DNA of 6,723 bases from Betaproteobacteria bacterium (GTDB lineage: Bacteria; Pseudomonadota; Gammaproteobacteria; Burkholderiales; Ferrovaceae): assembly GCA_028870615.1 (NCBI GenBank), contig JAGWPH010000285.1:1-6723 (forward strand), given 5' to 3'. The notes under the pieces were generated by a model. It searched no databases. It was not told the DNA's origin and saw only the letters and a program-made list of their open reading frames with translations. The position numbers were made by a program, and so were the translations under genes. Below, in pieces: positions 1 through 5,600 of this stretch (its first letter is position 1; each line of letters begins with the position of its first letter).

Positions 1-40
1 ACGAGACCACACCGCCGGTCACGAAAATATACTTGGTCAT
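1..40 (-). CDS. pyrG: CTP synthase, N-terminal fragment (gene runs off the left edge)
   Basis: Reading leftward from the ATG at 40, the thirteen complete codons give MTKYIFVTGGVVS, the near-invariant start of CTP synthase (the family continues SSLGKG). The enzyme makes CTP from UTP with ATP and glutamine in the cytoplasm; the visible part is the first beta strand and the beginning of the nucleotide-binding loop of the synthetase domain. Only the start is present because the window cuts the gene, so nothing can be said about the catalytic glutaminase domain or downstream operon partners. The start is fixed by the match to the family N-terminus and by a well-spaced promoter upstream (67-95). 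I see no strong Shine-Dalgarno in the roughly 20-base leader, which reads AACAGATGCC-like just before the ATG. The gene is divergent from the Crp/Fnr regulator at 141. Confidence 0.93.
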   Translation of the reverse strand, partial: MTKYIFVTGGVVS

Positions 41-66
41 GGGCAAAGGCATCTGTTGGACGACGG

Positions 67-95
67 ATTATAACGCGCGCGCACGATTACGACAA
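67..95 (-). promoter_or_regulatory. Predicted sigma-70 promoter of pyrG
   Basis: On the minus strand a perfect -10 hexamer TATAAT (67-72) lies 17 bases downstream of TTGTCG (90-95), which matches four of six consensus -35 positions. The predicted transcript start near position 60 gives a leader of about 20 bases before the pyrG ATG at 40. Spacing and hexamers are read directly; use in vivo is inferred. An alternating CG run (74-82) lies inside the spacer. Confidence 0.6.
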
Positions 96-103
96 ACGCC
101 AGT

Positions 104-132
104 TTTTCTGAATCGCAAAGAAGCCTTATAAT
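104..132 (+). promoter_or_regulatory. Predicted promoter of the Crp/Fnr regulator, with start near the ATG
   Basis: A perfect TATAAT occurs at 127-132. The 17-base-spaced -35 position (104-109, TTTTCT) is a poor match, so the promoter may need an activator or rely mainly on its -10. Transcription would begin about 7 bases after the -10, at roughly 138-141, that is on or next to the ATG at 141. It stands back to back with the pyrG promoter, the two -35 regions being only about 8 bases apart, so a protein bound between them could affect both. Confidence 0.45.
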
Positions 133-140
133 GGAAAGCC

Positions 141-776
141 ATGAATTCTACCGGCAGCAATTTTCTTGAAACGCCACTTTCGCGGCACCCGCTGCGCATG
201 ATGCTGCGTGGTTTGATGCGTAATAACGTCGTATTGCGCTGTCTTACGGAACAGGAACTGATTGAGCTGGAAAATCATTTGACCGTTGCCGAAGTCAAAA
301 AGGGTGATGCGCTCCTGGTGCAGGGCGCGACTGAAATGGACCAGTATTTCATTCTGGAAGGCATACTGAAGCGGGTGGTGGCCAACCCGGAAGGCAAAGA
401 GATGATCCTGCGCTTTGCGCGAGAAACGCAGATCGAGACCAGTTACGCCGCATGGCGCCTTGAAAACCGGGCCCCTTACAGCATCCGTGCCGTTACCCGG
501 GTGCGCGTGGCCAAGTGCCCCATTCCGCTGTGGGCCGATTTCATGAGTCGCTACCCCAAACTGAAACATGACTTCGAATACGAAGTCATGCGCCTGATGA
601 GCGAAATCATGGCGCACACCATCACGCTACACCTGCTCGACGCAGCCGGGCGAATGGACCGTTTTGTGCGCAAAAACCCGGACCTGGCCAAACTGCTGCC
701 CAAAAAGGAACTGGCCCTGCACCTCAATATCTCACCCGAAACCCTGAGCCGGTTGCTGCACCACCACGGCCACTGA
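141..776 (+). CDS. Crp/Fnr-family transcriptional regulator with a shortened DNA-binding domain
   Basis: A 211-residue predicted cytoplasmic regulator. Residues about 33-125 form a cyclic-nucleotide-binding-type beta roll (LTEQELIELENHL start, then KKGDALLVQGA and YFILEGILKRV). Residues about 135-170 look like the dimerisation helix, and residues 186-206 (PKKELALHLNISPETLSRLL) match the helix-turn-helix core of the Crp/Fnr family. The phosphate-binding GE...R(S/T)A signature of cAMP-binding CRP is not recognisable (ETSYAAWRLENRAPYS sits there). There are only two cysteines (C34, C126), so an FNR-type Fe-S cluster is unlikely; the effector is unknown. The protein stops at HHHGH immediately after the recognition helix, without the usual beta wing. 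A SD-like GGAAAG lies only 2 bases before the chosen ATG and the -10 is 8 bases upstream, so initiation may be leaderless. The gene is convergent with the formyltransferase gene, 10 bases away. Whether it controls the oxalate genes is unknown. Confidence 0.85.
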   Translation: MNSTGSNFLETPLSRHPLRMMLRGLMRNNVVLRCLTEQELIELENHLTVAEVKKGDALLVQGATEMDQYFILEGILKRVVANPEGKEMILRFARETQIETSYAAWRLENRAPYSIRAVTRVRVAKCPIPLWADFMSRYPKLKHDFEYEVMRLMSEIMAHTITLHLLDAAGRMDRFVRKNPDLAKLLPKKELALHLNISPETLSRLLHHHGH

Positions 777-786
777 ACTGCCCGGA

Positions 787-1719
787 CTAATTACCGAAGC
801 TGCTGCCGGCCGCGAGACCGTGTTCCCGAATGAATTCAGCTGCGCTGATTTTTTTGCCGTCTTCGTGTTTGAGCTTGAACACTTCGATCTGCCCGCCCTG
901 TGCCGTAATGCGCAGGCTGTCGGGGCCCGTGGCGGAGATCTCGCCAATCTTGCCCTTGACGGCCCCAAACGTGTGGAACGGGTGCTTGCGCGCATCAAAC
1001 AACTGCACTTTCTTGCCCAACAGCGTGGTCCAGGCCCCAGGTGCCGGATTGCATCCACGAATCAGGTTGTAGACAAAATCCACATGGTTGTGCCAGTTGA
1101 TGCGGCACTCGGCCGCACGGCACCATCCTTCGTAGGTCGCTGCGGATTCATCCTGCACGGTTTCCTGGTGACGACCGGCCACCACCAGATCAGCCGCCTC
1201 CAACATGGCTGCCACGCCCATGGGGAACAGCCGGTCAAAATACACGGACCCCAGAGTATCGTCTGCGCTGATGGGCGTTTCTTTTTGCAATACCACCGGA
1301 CCCTCATCCAGCCCGTCATCCGGACGGAAAATGGACAGCCCCGTTTTGCTATCCCCACGGATGATCGGCCAGTTGATTGAGCTGGGGCCACGATAAAGGG
1401 GCAACAGCGACGGATGGTACTGAATGGTGCCGTGCTTTGGAATATTGACGAATTCCTGCGGTGCAAACTGCAGCACATACGCCATGATTCCGATATCCGG
1501 CGCCAGCTCGCGCATGATCTCGATGGCCTTGGCGTCCTTGAGCGAAGGCAATTGAAAGACCTTGAGCCCTTTCTCCTGCGCAACCACCCGCGCCGGATCG
1601 GGACGCGCGCCCTCTTTTTCGGGCGCGCAAAACACACCGGCCACTTCGTCGCCCCGGGCCAGAAAAGCCTCCAGCACTGCTTTTCCAAAATCCTGTTGTC
1701 CGATGATGACGATCTTCAT
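787..1719 (-). CDS. Stand-alone formyltransferase/10-formyl-THF hydrolase-like protein (ALDH1L1 N-terminal type)
   Basis: A 310-residue predicted cytoplasmic protein beginning MKIVIIGQQDFGKAVLEAF. Residues 1-203 match the formyltransferase N-terminal fold and about 204-310 the formyltransferase C-terminal domain. The catalytic region has YHPSLLP (101-107, His102) and PDDGLDEG (133-140, Asp138); the 36-residue spacing equals that of the His106/Asp142 pair of 10-formyltetrahydrofolate dehydrogenase (ALDH1L1), as I recall that enzyme. The Asn that precedes the His in methionyl-tRNA formyltransferase (NxH) is Gln100 here. SINWPIIRGD, ATYEG and NLIRGCNPAPGAWT also resemble ALDH1L1 more than Fmt. 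The protein ends where the ALDH1L1 hydrolase module ends (about residue 310), so the phosphopantetheine-carrying and aldehyde dehydrogenase domains are absent. It lies 44 bases downstream of frc on the same strand, with a weak SD (GGGAA, some 11 bases before the ATG), so it is probably cotranscribed. Automatic annotation as tRNA formyltransferase is possible but poorly supported by motif and context. Confidence 0.88.
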   Translation of the reverse strand: MKIVIIGQQDFGKAVLEAFLARGDEVAGVFCAPEKEGARPDPARVVAQEKGLKVFQLPSLKDAKAIEIMRELAPDIGIMAYVLQFAPQEFVNIPKHGTIQYHPSLLPLYRGPSSINWPIIRGDSKTGLSIFRPDDGLDEGPVVLQKETPISADDTLGSVYFDRLFPMGVAAMLEAADLVVAGRHQETVQDESAATYEGWCRAAECRINWHNHVDFVYNLIRGCNPAPGAWTTLLGKKVQLFDARKHPFHTFGAVKGKIGEISATGPDSLRITAQGGQIEVFKLKHEDGKKISAAEFIREHGLAAGSSFGN

Positions 1720-1763
1720 AAGCTGATAAATTCCCGTCTTTTGTTCTGTTTGTGTAAAAGCGG

Positions 1764-3005
1764 CTATTTGGTGAATGCGCCGGCACTGCGGTGGGATTCG
1801 ATTTGTTGACTATCCCAACCCAGCACTTCCTTCAGGACCTGATCCGTATGCTCTCCCAGCAACGGCGAGCGCTGGATGGGCACATGATTATCAGAAAGCT
1901 TGATGGGCATGCCCACGTTGTGCCAGGGACCACGCACCGGATGATCGAGTTCCACATACATTTCGCGCAGCTTTACGTGCTCGTCATTGGCCAGATCTTC
2001 AGTACTCATGATGGGACCGCAGGGCACCTCGAGTTCGTTGAGGAGCGCCATGAGTTCCCGTTTGTCGTACTGGCCGGCAAAGTCGTTGAGCATGCCCCAC
2101 ATGATGCCCTGGTTTTTGCGACGTTCGCCAATTGTGGCAAAACGCGGATCCTCAGCCATGGCAGCACCCCCCACGCGTCGGGCCAGCTTATCCCAAACAA
2201 CCTCCTGCACCACCACATAGACGTAATCGTTGGGGCCCCCTGGTTTGCATTTGACCGCGTTACCCAGTTGGCCACCCCCCGAGTCGTTGCCACTGCGCGG
2301 CGTAGCATGGCGGCCTGTGGTGTCGACGGAATACTCCGACAAAATCTGGCGGGTCAAGCGCTGATGATCGCGGAACTTGACGCGACACAGGTTCATGACC
2401 GAATCCATCATGGCCACTTCGACATATTGCCCTTTCCCGCTATGTGCCCGAGCCTGCAGCGCAGCCAGGATGCCAATAACCAGATGCAGCCCCGTACCGG
2501 AGTCGCCGATCTGGGCGCCCGTGACCAACGGAGGGCCATCGTCAAACCCGGTGGTGCTCATGGCCCCACCCATCGCCTGGGCCACGTTCTCGTACGCCTT
2601 GAACTCTGCGTAAGGACCCTTGGAGCCAAAGCCCTTGATGGAGGCCATCACAATTCTGGGGTTGATTTCGTGCACGGCTTCCCAGGAAAACCCGAATCGG
2701 TCAAGCACACCCGGACCAAAATTTTCCATCAGCACGTCGCATTTTTTAAGCAACCCCACGAAAACCTCCTTGCCCGCGGGGTTTTTCATGTTGGCGGTGA
2801 TGGAGCGCTTGTTGCAGTTGAGCATGGTGAAGTAGAGGCTGTCTGCATTGGGTATGTCCCGCAGCTGCCCCCGAGTGATGTCCCCCGAGGGGGGTTCGAA
2901 TTTAATCACATCGGCACCCAGCCACGCCAGCAGTTGCGATGCTGTCGGTCCGGCCTGCACATGTGTCATATCGAGAATCCGAATTCCTGACAGTGCGTTC
3001 TCCAT
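1764..3005 (-). CDS. frc: Formyl-CoA:oxalate CoA-transferase (class III CoA-transferase)
   Basis: A 413-residue cytoplasmic enzyme predicted to transfer CoA from formyl-CoA to oxalate, giving oxalyl-CoA and formate. It follows Oxalobacter Frc (428 aa) and E. coli YfdW (416 aa) almost end to end. Landmarks: LDMTHVQAGP (11-20, with Gln17), the CoA-site stretch LYFTMLNCNKRSI (57-69), VENF-like MENFGPG (93-99), AYENVAQ (137-143, Tyr138), the catalytic aspartate in QIGDSGTG (Asp168, equivalent to Asp169 of Frc), a glycine-rich lid SGGGQ (242-246), VPCGPIMS (327-334) and the terminal PLLGEHT (381-387). Position 47 is Gln where Oxalobacter has Trp48; from memory YfdW also has Gln, so it is closer to the YfdW type. 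TTGFDDGPP replaces the usual TTGFWDGPP. The start is supported by AAGGAG ten bases upstream. A 146-base gap separates it from the exporter gene and holds an operator-like palindrome; oxalyl-CoA decarboxylase is not in the window. Confidence 0.93.
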   Translation of the reverse strand: MENALSGIRILDMTHVQAGPTASQLLAWLGADVIKFEPPSGDITRGQLRDIPNADSLYFTMLNCNKRSITANMKNPAGKEVFVGLLKKCDVLMENFGPGVLDRFGFSWEAVHEINPRIVMASIKGFGSKGPYAEFKAYENVAQAMGGAMSTTGFDDGPPLVTGAQIGDSGTGLHLVIGILAALQARAHSGKGQYVEVAMMDSVMNLCRVKFRDHQRLTRQILSEYSVDTTGRHATPRSGNDSGGGQLGNAVKCKPGGPNDYVYVVVQEVVWDKLARRVGGAAMAEDPRFATIGERRKNQGIMWGMLNDFAGQYDKRELMALLNELEVPCGPIMSTEDLANDEHVKLREMYVELDHPVRGPWHNVGMPIKLSDNHVPIQRSPLLGEHTDQVLKEVLGWDSQQIESHRSAGAFTK

Positions 3006-3027
3006 GGCTCTCTCGCTCCTTAAGATT

Positions 3028-3045
3028 TCTGAAATTAAATTCAGA
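3028..3045. promoter_or_regulatory. Operator-like palindrome upstream of frc
   Basis: TCTGAA (3028-3033) and TTCAGA (3040-3045) form perfect inverted arms around a six-base AT core, whose inner four bases are also self-complementary; only one of nine base pairs mismatches. It lies 23-40 bases upstream of the frc ATG, between the candidate -10 and the Shine-Dalgarno, a typical repressor position. Six-base arm spacing is the geometry used by Crp-type dimers, but the arms are not the TGTGA consensus. The binding protein is unknown. Confidence 0.35.
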
Positions 3046-3049
3046 TGTT

Positions 3050-3080
3050 ATTTTAGTCGTATGTCGTCGACCCGTTTCAA
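3050..3080 (-). promoter_or_regulatory. Tentative frc promoter
   Basis: On the minus strand TTGAAA (3075-3080) precedes TAAAAT (3050-3055) with a long 19-base spacer; an alternative -10, ACTAAA (3052-3057), gives 17 bases. A second -35-like hexamer, TTGACT, is at 3098-3103 but has no partner at normal spacing. The stretch is AT-rich compared with its surroundings, which favours a promoter, but the hexamer match is only fair. Confidence 0.28.
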
Positions 3081-3132
3081 TGCTTTATAAAACCGGAAGT
3101 CAACCTCGCAAATAGCATAATCCGCGCGCCTT

Positions 3133-3156
3133 CCCGAGTCCTTGACTCGGGTCAAG
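3133..3156. repeat. Two overlapping, mutually exclusive hairpins at the end of the exporter gene
   Basis: CCCGAGTC (3133-3140) pairs with GACTCGGG (3144-3151) around a 3-base loop. CTTGAC (3141-3146) can instead pair with GTCAAG (3151-3156) around TCGG. The two share bases and cannot form together. The first stem abuts the TGA stop (3154-3152) on the exporter transcript. No T tract follows on that strand (AAGGCGCG does), so it is not a classic intrinsic terminator; it could protect the 3' end or pause polymerase. Confidence 0.4.
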
Positions 3157-3901
3157 ACCCCGACCCGTTTAGCCCCTGTAGGCCCTGTACGGCCAGCATG
3201 ATGGCAATCAGGCCCAGTGACCAGAATACCAGCAGACGGTAATGTTCCGGTCGAATCCCCAGCCTGAGGCGCATGCCCAGTATAAGCGTGGCCACCGATA
3301 GTAGCGCCAGGGGCAGGGAGAGCATCAGGACCTGGCTGTCGAGATGGCCGGCCAGGGCAAAGGCCGCCGCCTGGGTGATCTTCCCGGAAAAAAAACACAA
3401 ATTGAGGATCTGTGTCATCGCCAGGGGGCTCAAGCCCAGGGCCATGAAGTAAATCACGAGCGGCGGCAACGACACATTCACGCTACCCGACAACACGCCG
3501 GCGAACAAACCCAGCACCATCCCCGAAACCCGGGGATGGTTGGGAATAAAGGACCAGTTCAGCCGTTTGAGACGCTCCTGCGCCAGATAGATCGCGATGA
3601 TCAGCGCCAGCAACAATTTGAGTGCATAGGGATTGACGCTCAGCAGCACCCGGGTGCCCAGCAGCGTACCCAGCAATACCCAGACGGCCATGGGCCAGTA
3701 ACGCGCCAGGCTTTCCTGCCACCGCCCACCCCGCACGATACTGAACAGATTGACTGCAAGATTGGGCAAAACAGTCAGCACTACTGCCGTCTGCATATCG
3801 GAAACCAGGGCAATCACTGGCGTGGAAATCAAGGGGAAGCCAAAACCCAACAGTCCATGGGCCAGCGCAGACACCATCATGACAACGACGGCAAAGGCCA
3901 T
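3152..3901 (-). CDS. TauE/SafE-family inner-membrane anion exporter
   Basis: From the ATG at 3901 this is a 249-residue very hydrophobic protein, normal for the TauE/SafE (formerly DUF81) family of putative sulfite and organic-anion exporters. The family's internal duplication is visible. The first half carries AHGLLGFGFPLISTP (about 14-28) and the second GSVNVSLPPLVIY (about 139-151), each a Gly/Pro-rich stretch in a membrane helix. About seven to eight membrane segments are apparent, with a basic loop RLKRLN (110-115) between halves. The frame stays open upstream to a GTG at 3949, but that codon lies inside the terminator stem of the preceding gene and would make residues from its T tract. 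The ATG has no good Shine-Dalgarno: the only GGAG (3932-3929) is 27 bases away, although it stands six bases before an in-frame ATT at 3922. The true start is therefore uncertain. The substrate is unknown; position between an oxalate antiporter and frc suggests a small carboxylate or a sulfur-containing anion (inference). Confidence 0.83.
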   Translation of the reverse strand: MAFAVVVMMVSALAHGLLGFGFPLISTPVIALVSDMQTAVVLTVLPNLAVNLFSIVRGGRWQESLARYWPMAVWVLLGTLLGTRVLLSVNPYALKLLLALIIAIYLAQERLKRLNWSFIPNHPRVSGMVLGLFAGVLSGSVNVSLPPLVIYFMALGLSPLAMTQILNLCFFSGKITQAAAFALAGHLDSQVLMLSLPLALLSVATLILGMRLRLGIRPEHYRLLVFWSLGLIAIMLAVQGLQGLNGSGS

Positions 3902-3934
3902 CCACGTCGGATCGTGAAAAATTTCAATCTCCAG

Positions 3935-3972
3935 AAAAATAAACACCACCCCGCCTTACAGGCGGGGTGGTG
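3935..3972 (-). terminator. Intrinsic terminator of the OxlT-like gene
   Basis: Perfect 12-base inverted arms, CACCACCCCGCC (3944-3955) and GGCGGGGTGGTG (3961-3972), enclose a 5-base loop. On the minus strand the stem is followed directly by TTTATTTTT (3943-3935). It begins about 50 bases after the TAA of the antiporter gene. The plus strand lacks a T tract after the stem, so it acts leftward only. It should separate antiporter transcription from the exporter, frc and formyltransferase genes unless there is read-through. Confidence 0.9.
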
Positions 3973-4021
3973 ATCACTTCAACAGAACCTTCAATAAGCC
4001 GGTGCGTGCTTTGGCAGCTTT

Positions 4022-5317
4022 TTATTCACTGTGCCGGAGATTGGCGTTTGCAATCCAACGCGCGCGCATCGGCTCCAGGAGGAACTTCGCTGCGAGACCC
4101 GCTGTGATAGTCATGGCAGCCGCAACGATAAACACGGTGTTCCAGTCGCCCTTCACGGCAAACAATGACGTCAGGGGAACCAGCAGGGAAGCGGTGCCCT
4201 TAGCCGTATACAGTGTGCCGGCATTGGCCGCAGCGTTCTTGACTCCGAACGTATCGGCACAAGTGGCGGGGAAGATCGAAAAGATTTCGCCCCAGAACAG
4301 GAACACCAGGGGAGTGAATATCATGAACATCAATGGGTCACGCCCAAAATTCATCAACCCCAGGAGCGCAAGCCCTTCGCCGACAAAAACCAGCAACATG
4401 GTGTTCTCACGACCGATGCGGTCTGAAATGAAACCACACAGCGGCCGGGTGAAGCCGTTGGCCAGGCTGTCGATGGACAGGACCAGCGTCAGCAGGGGCA
4501 GCGTCTCGCCCAGGAAATTGACCGGCAGTTTGGCAAAGCCATAGTCCTTGGCGATCGGGCCGACCTGTGCCGTTGCCATCAGGCCACCGGCAGCCACCGC
4601 CACGAACAGGAGATAGATCACCCAGAATACGGGGGTCTTTATCATCTGGCTTGCGGTAAAATCCACCTTGCAGCTGGCCACGCGTACGGAAGGCACAATG
4701 CCCTTGGGCACTCTGGGCCGGATCATCAGCATCGCCATGATAAAAATGACGACGCCCTGGATGATGCCGAAATTCAGAAAGGCCTTTTCATACCCGGAAC
4801 TCTGGATCATGTTGGCGATGGGAATCACGGTCAGTGCCGCACCTGCGCCAAACCCGGCAGCAGTCAGTCCGGCAGCCAGGCCGCGCTTGTCCGGAAACCA
4901 TTTGAGCGCATTGCCCACAGCAGTCCCATACACGCAGCCTGCACCCACCCCGGAAATCACGGCGGCGATGTAGAGCTCGGTGAGAGAACTGGCATAGGAA
5001 TTGATTGTCCACCCCAATGCGGCCAGGACAGCGCCCAGCGCAATCACCGGGCGGGGGCCGAACTTGTCCACCAGCCAGCCTTCCAGCGGCACCAGCCAGG
5101 TTTCCACCAGGATGAAGATTGAAAACGACAGCTGGATGGCGGCTCGGCCCCATTGATACTTGGCGTCTATGGGATTGACGAACAGCGTCCAGGCATACTG
5201 CAGGTTGGCCACCAACGCCATGCAAATGATGCCAAAGACCAGTTGGTACCATCGACCGTGGTAGAACTTGGCGTTCCCGCCGTCACTTCCAGAAATCTGG
5301 GTACTCGTCATAATCAT
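4022..5317 (-). CDS. OxlT-like oxalate:formate antiporter (MFS)
   Basis: A 431-residue inner-membrane transporter with about twelve membrane segments, resembling OxlT of Oxalobacter (418 aa) throughout: LQYAWTLFVNP (39-49), VDKFGPRP (83-90, MFS motif A), VYGTAVGNALKWFPDKRG (129-146) and NGFTRPLCGFISDRIGR (287-303, the motif A repeat). The two charged residues that bind the dicarboxylate in OxlT, Arg272 and Lys355, have counterparts Arg291 (FTRPLCGF) and Lys373 (LYTAKGTAS) at nearly the same spacing, so oxalate or a similar dicarboxylate is the likely substrate, exchanged for formate. Numbering is from the ATG at 5317. GAGGAG (5326-5321) is 3 bases before that ATG but 9 before a second in-frame ATG at 5311, which may be the real start (429 aa). 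A strong terminator follows. Coupling with frc is inferred: the antiporter brings oxalate in, Frc consumes it and formate leaves. Confidence 0.88.
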   Translation of the reverse strand: MIMTSTQISGSDGGNAKFYHGRWYQLVFGIICMALVANLQYAWTLFVNPIDAKYQWGRAAIQLSFSIFILVETWLVPLEGWLVDKFGPRPVIALGAVLAALGWTINSYASSLTELYIAAVISGVGAGCVYGTAVGNALKWFPDKRGLAAGLTAAGFGAGAALTVIPIANMIQSSGYEKAFLNFGIIQGVVIFIMAMLMIRPRVPKGIVPSVRVASCKVDFTASQMIKTPVFWVIYLLFVAVAAGGLMATAQVGPIAKDYGFAKLPVNFLGETLPLLTLVLSIDSLANGFTRPLCGFISDRIGRENTMLLVFVGEGLALLGLMNFGRDPLMFMIFTPLVFLFWGEIFSIFPATCADTFGVKNAAANAGTLYTAKGTASLLVPLTSLFAVKGDWNTVFIVAAAMTITAGLAAKFLLEPMRARWIANANLRHSE

Positions 5318-5361
5318 TTTCTCCTCTGTTATGTATTTTATGAGTCCAGTACTGTGCGGTT

Positions 5362-5511
5362 TTACTGCTTATTCTGTTTATTCTTTTTGAGGTACTCGCG
5401 GCCCACGAACCGGGCCATGTGCTCCGATACCAGCGTACCGGCTGAACAGGCCAAAGTAGTTTCCATAAAACCACTGCGGTTAGCATGGTAGCTCATGCGC
5501 GATAATGCCAT
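5362..5511 (-). CDS. Possible small protein of 49 residues, unrecognised
   Basis: The frame starts MALSRMSYHANRSGFMETT and ends in a very basic, low-complexity tail KKNKQNKQ encoded by a near-perfect 9-base tandem repeat (AATAAACAG, AATAAGCAG). GC at third codon positions is about 60%, not unlike a real gene of this genome, and the frame remains open upstream to a TAG at 5580 with WWKGGNFNLPDR before the ATG, including a TTG at 5523. There is no membrane segment or signal peptide. No good Shine-Dalgarno precedes the ATG (CCAAATC does). It sits 44 bases upstream of the antiporter ATG on the same strand, so it would be the first gene of that transcript. It could be a small protein, the tail of a decayed gene, or chance. 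Confidence 0.27.
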   Translation of the reverse strand: MALSRMSYHANRSGFMETTLACSAGTLVSEHMARFVGREYLKKNKQNKQ

Positions 5512-5600
5512 GATTTGGATCAAGCGGTCCGGCAGGTTGAAGTTGCCGCCTTTCCACCAATCCCTATCTGTGATGCGCTATAGTTTCCACAACAAGGCCC

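Noticed and set aside
777..786. Search for a terminator between the convergent regulator and formyltransferase genes
   Set aside because: The gap is ten bases and no stem with a T tract is visible in it or just inside either gene.
820..1380. A 186-codon plus-strand frame, in the frame that would follow a +1 slip at the end of the Crp/Fnr gene
   Set aside because: It is antisense to the well-supported formyltransferase gene and resembles no continuation of a regulator beyond the short ELPGLI match.
1605..1628. Eight-base perfect stem with a T-rich 8-base loop in the formyltransferase gene
   Set aside because: It lies in codons for a normal protein segment (APEKEGAR) with no T tract after the stem on either strand; a chance product of GC-rich codons is sufficient.
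2764..2771. Perfect internal Shine-Dalgarno AAGGAGGT in frc, five bases before an in-frame GTG (Val83)
   Set aside because: It is explained by the Lys-Glu-Val codons. A product from Val83 would lack the N-terminal CoA-site residues, and nothing else supports initiation there.
2771..2787. Plus-strand CCCGCGGG followed by a T run, resembling a terminator
   Set aside because: It is an 8-base palindrome without a loop, inside frc coding sequence, and arises from the codons for KNPAGK on the other strand.
1791..2990. A 399-codon open frame on the plus strand
   Set aside because: It lies wholly antisense to frc, whose protein matches its family from end to end. The antisense product is His-rich with no recognisable domain, as expected of a shadow frame in GC-rich DNA.
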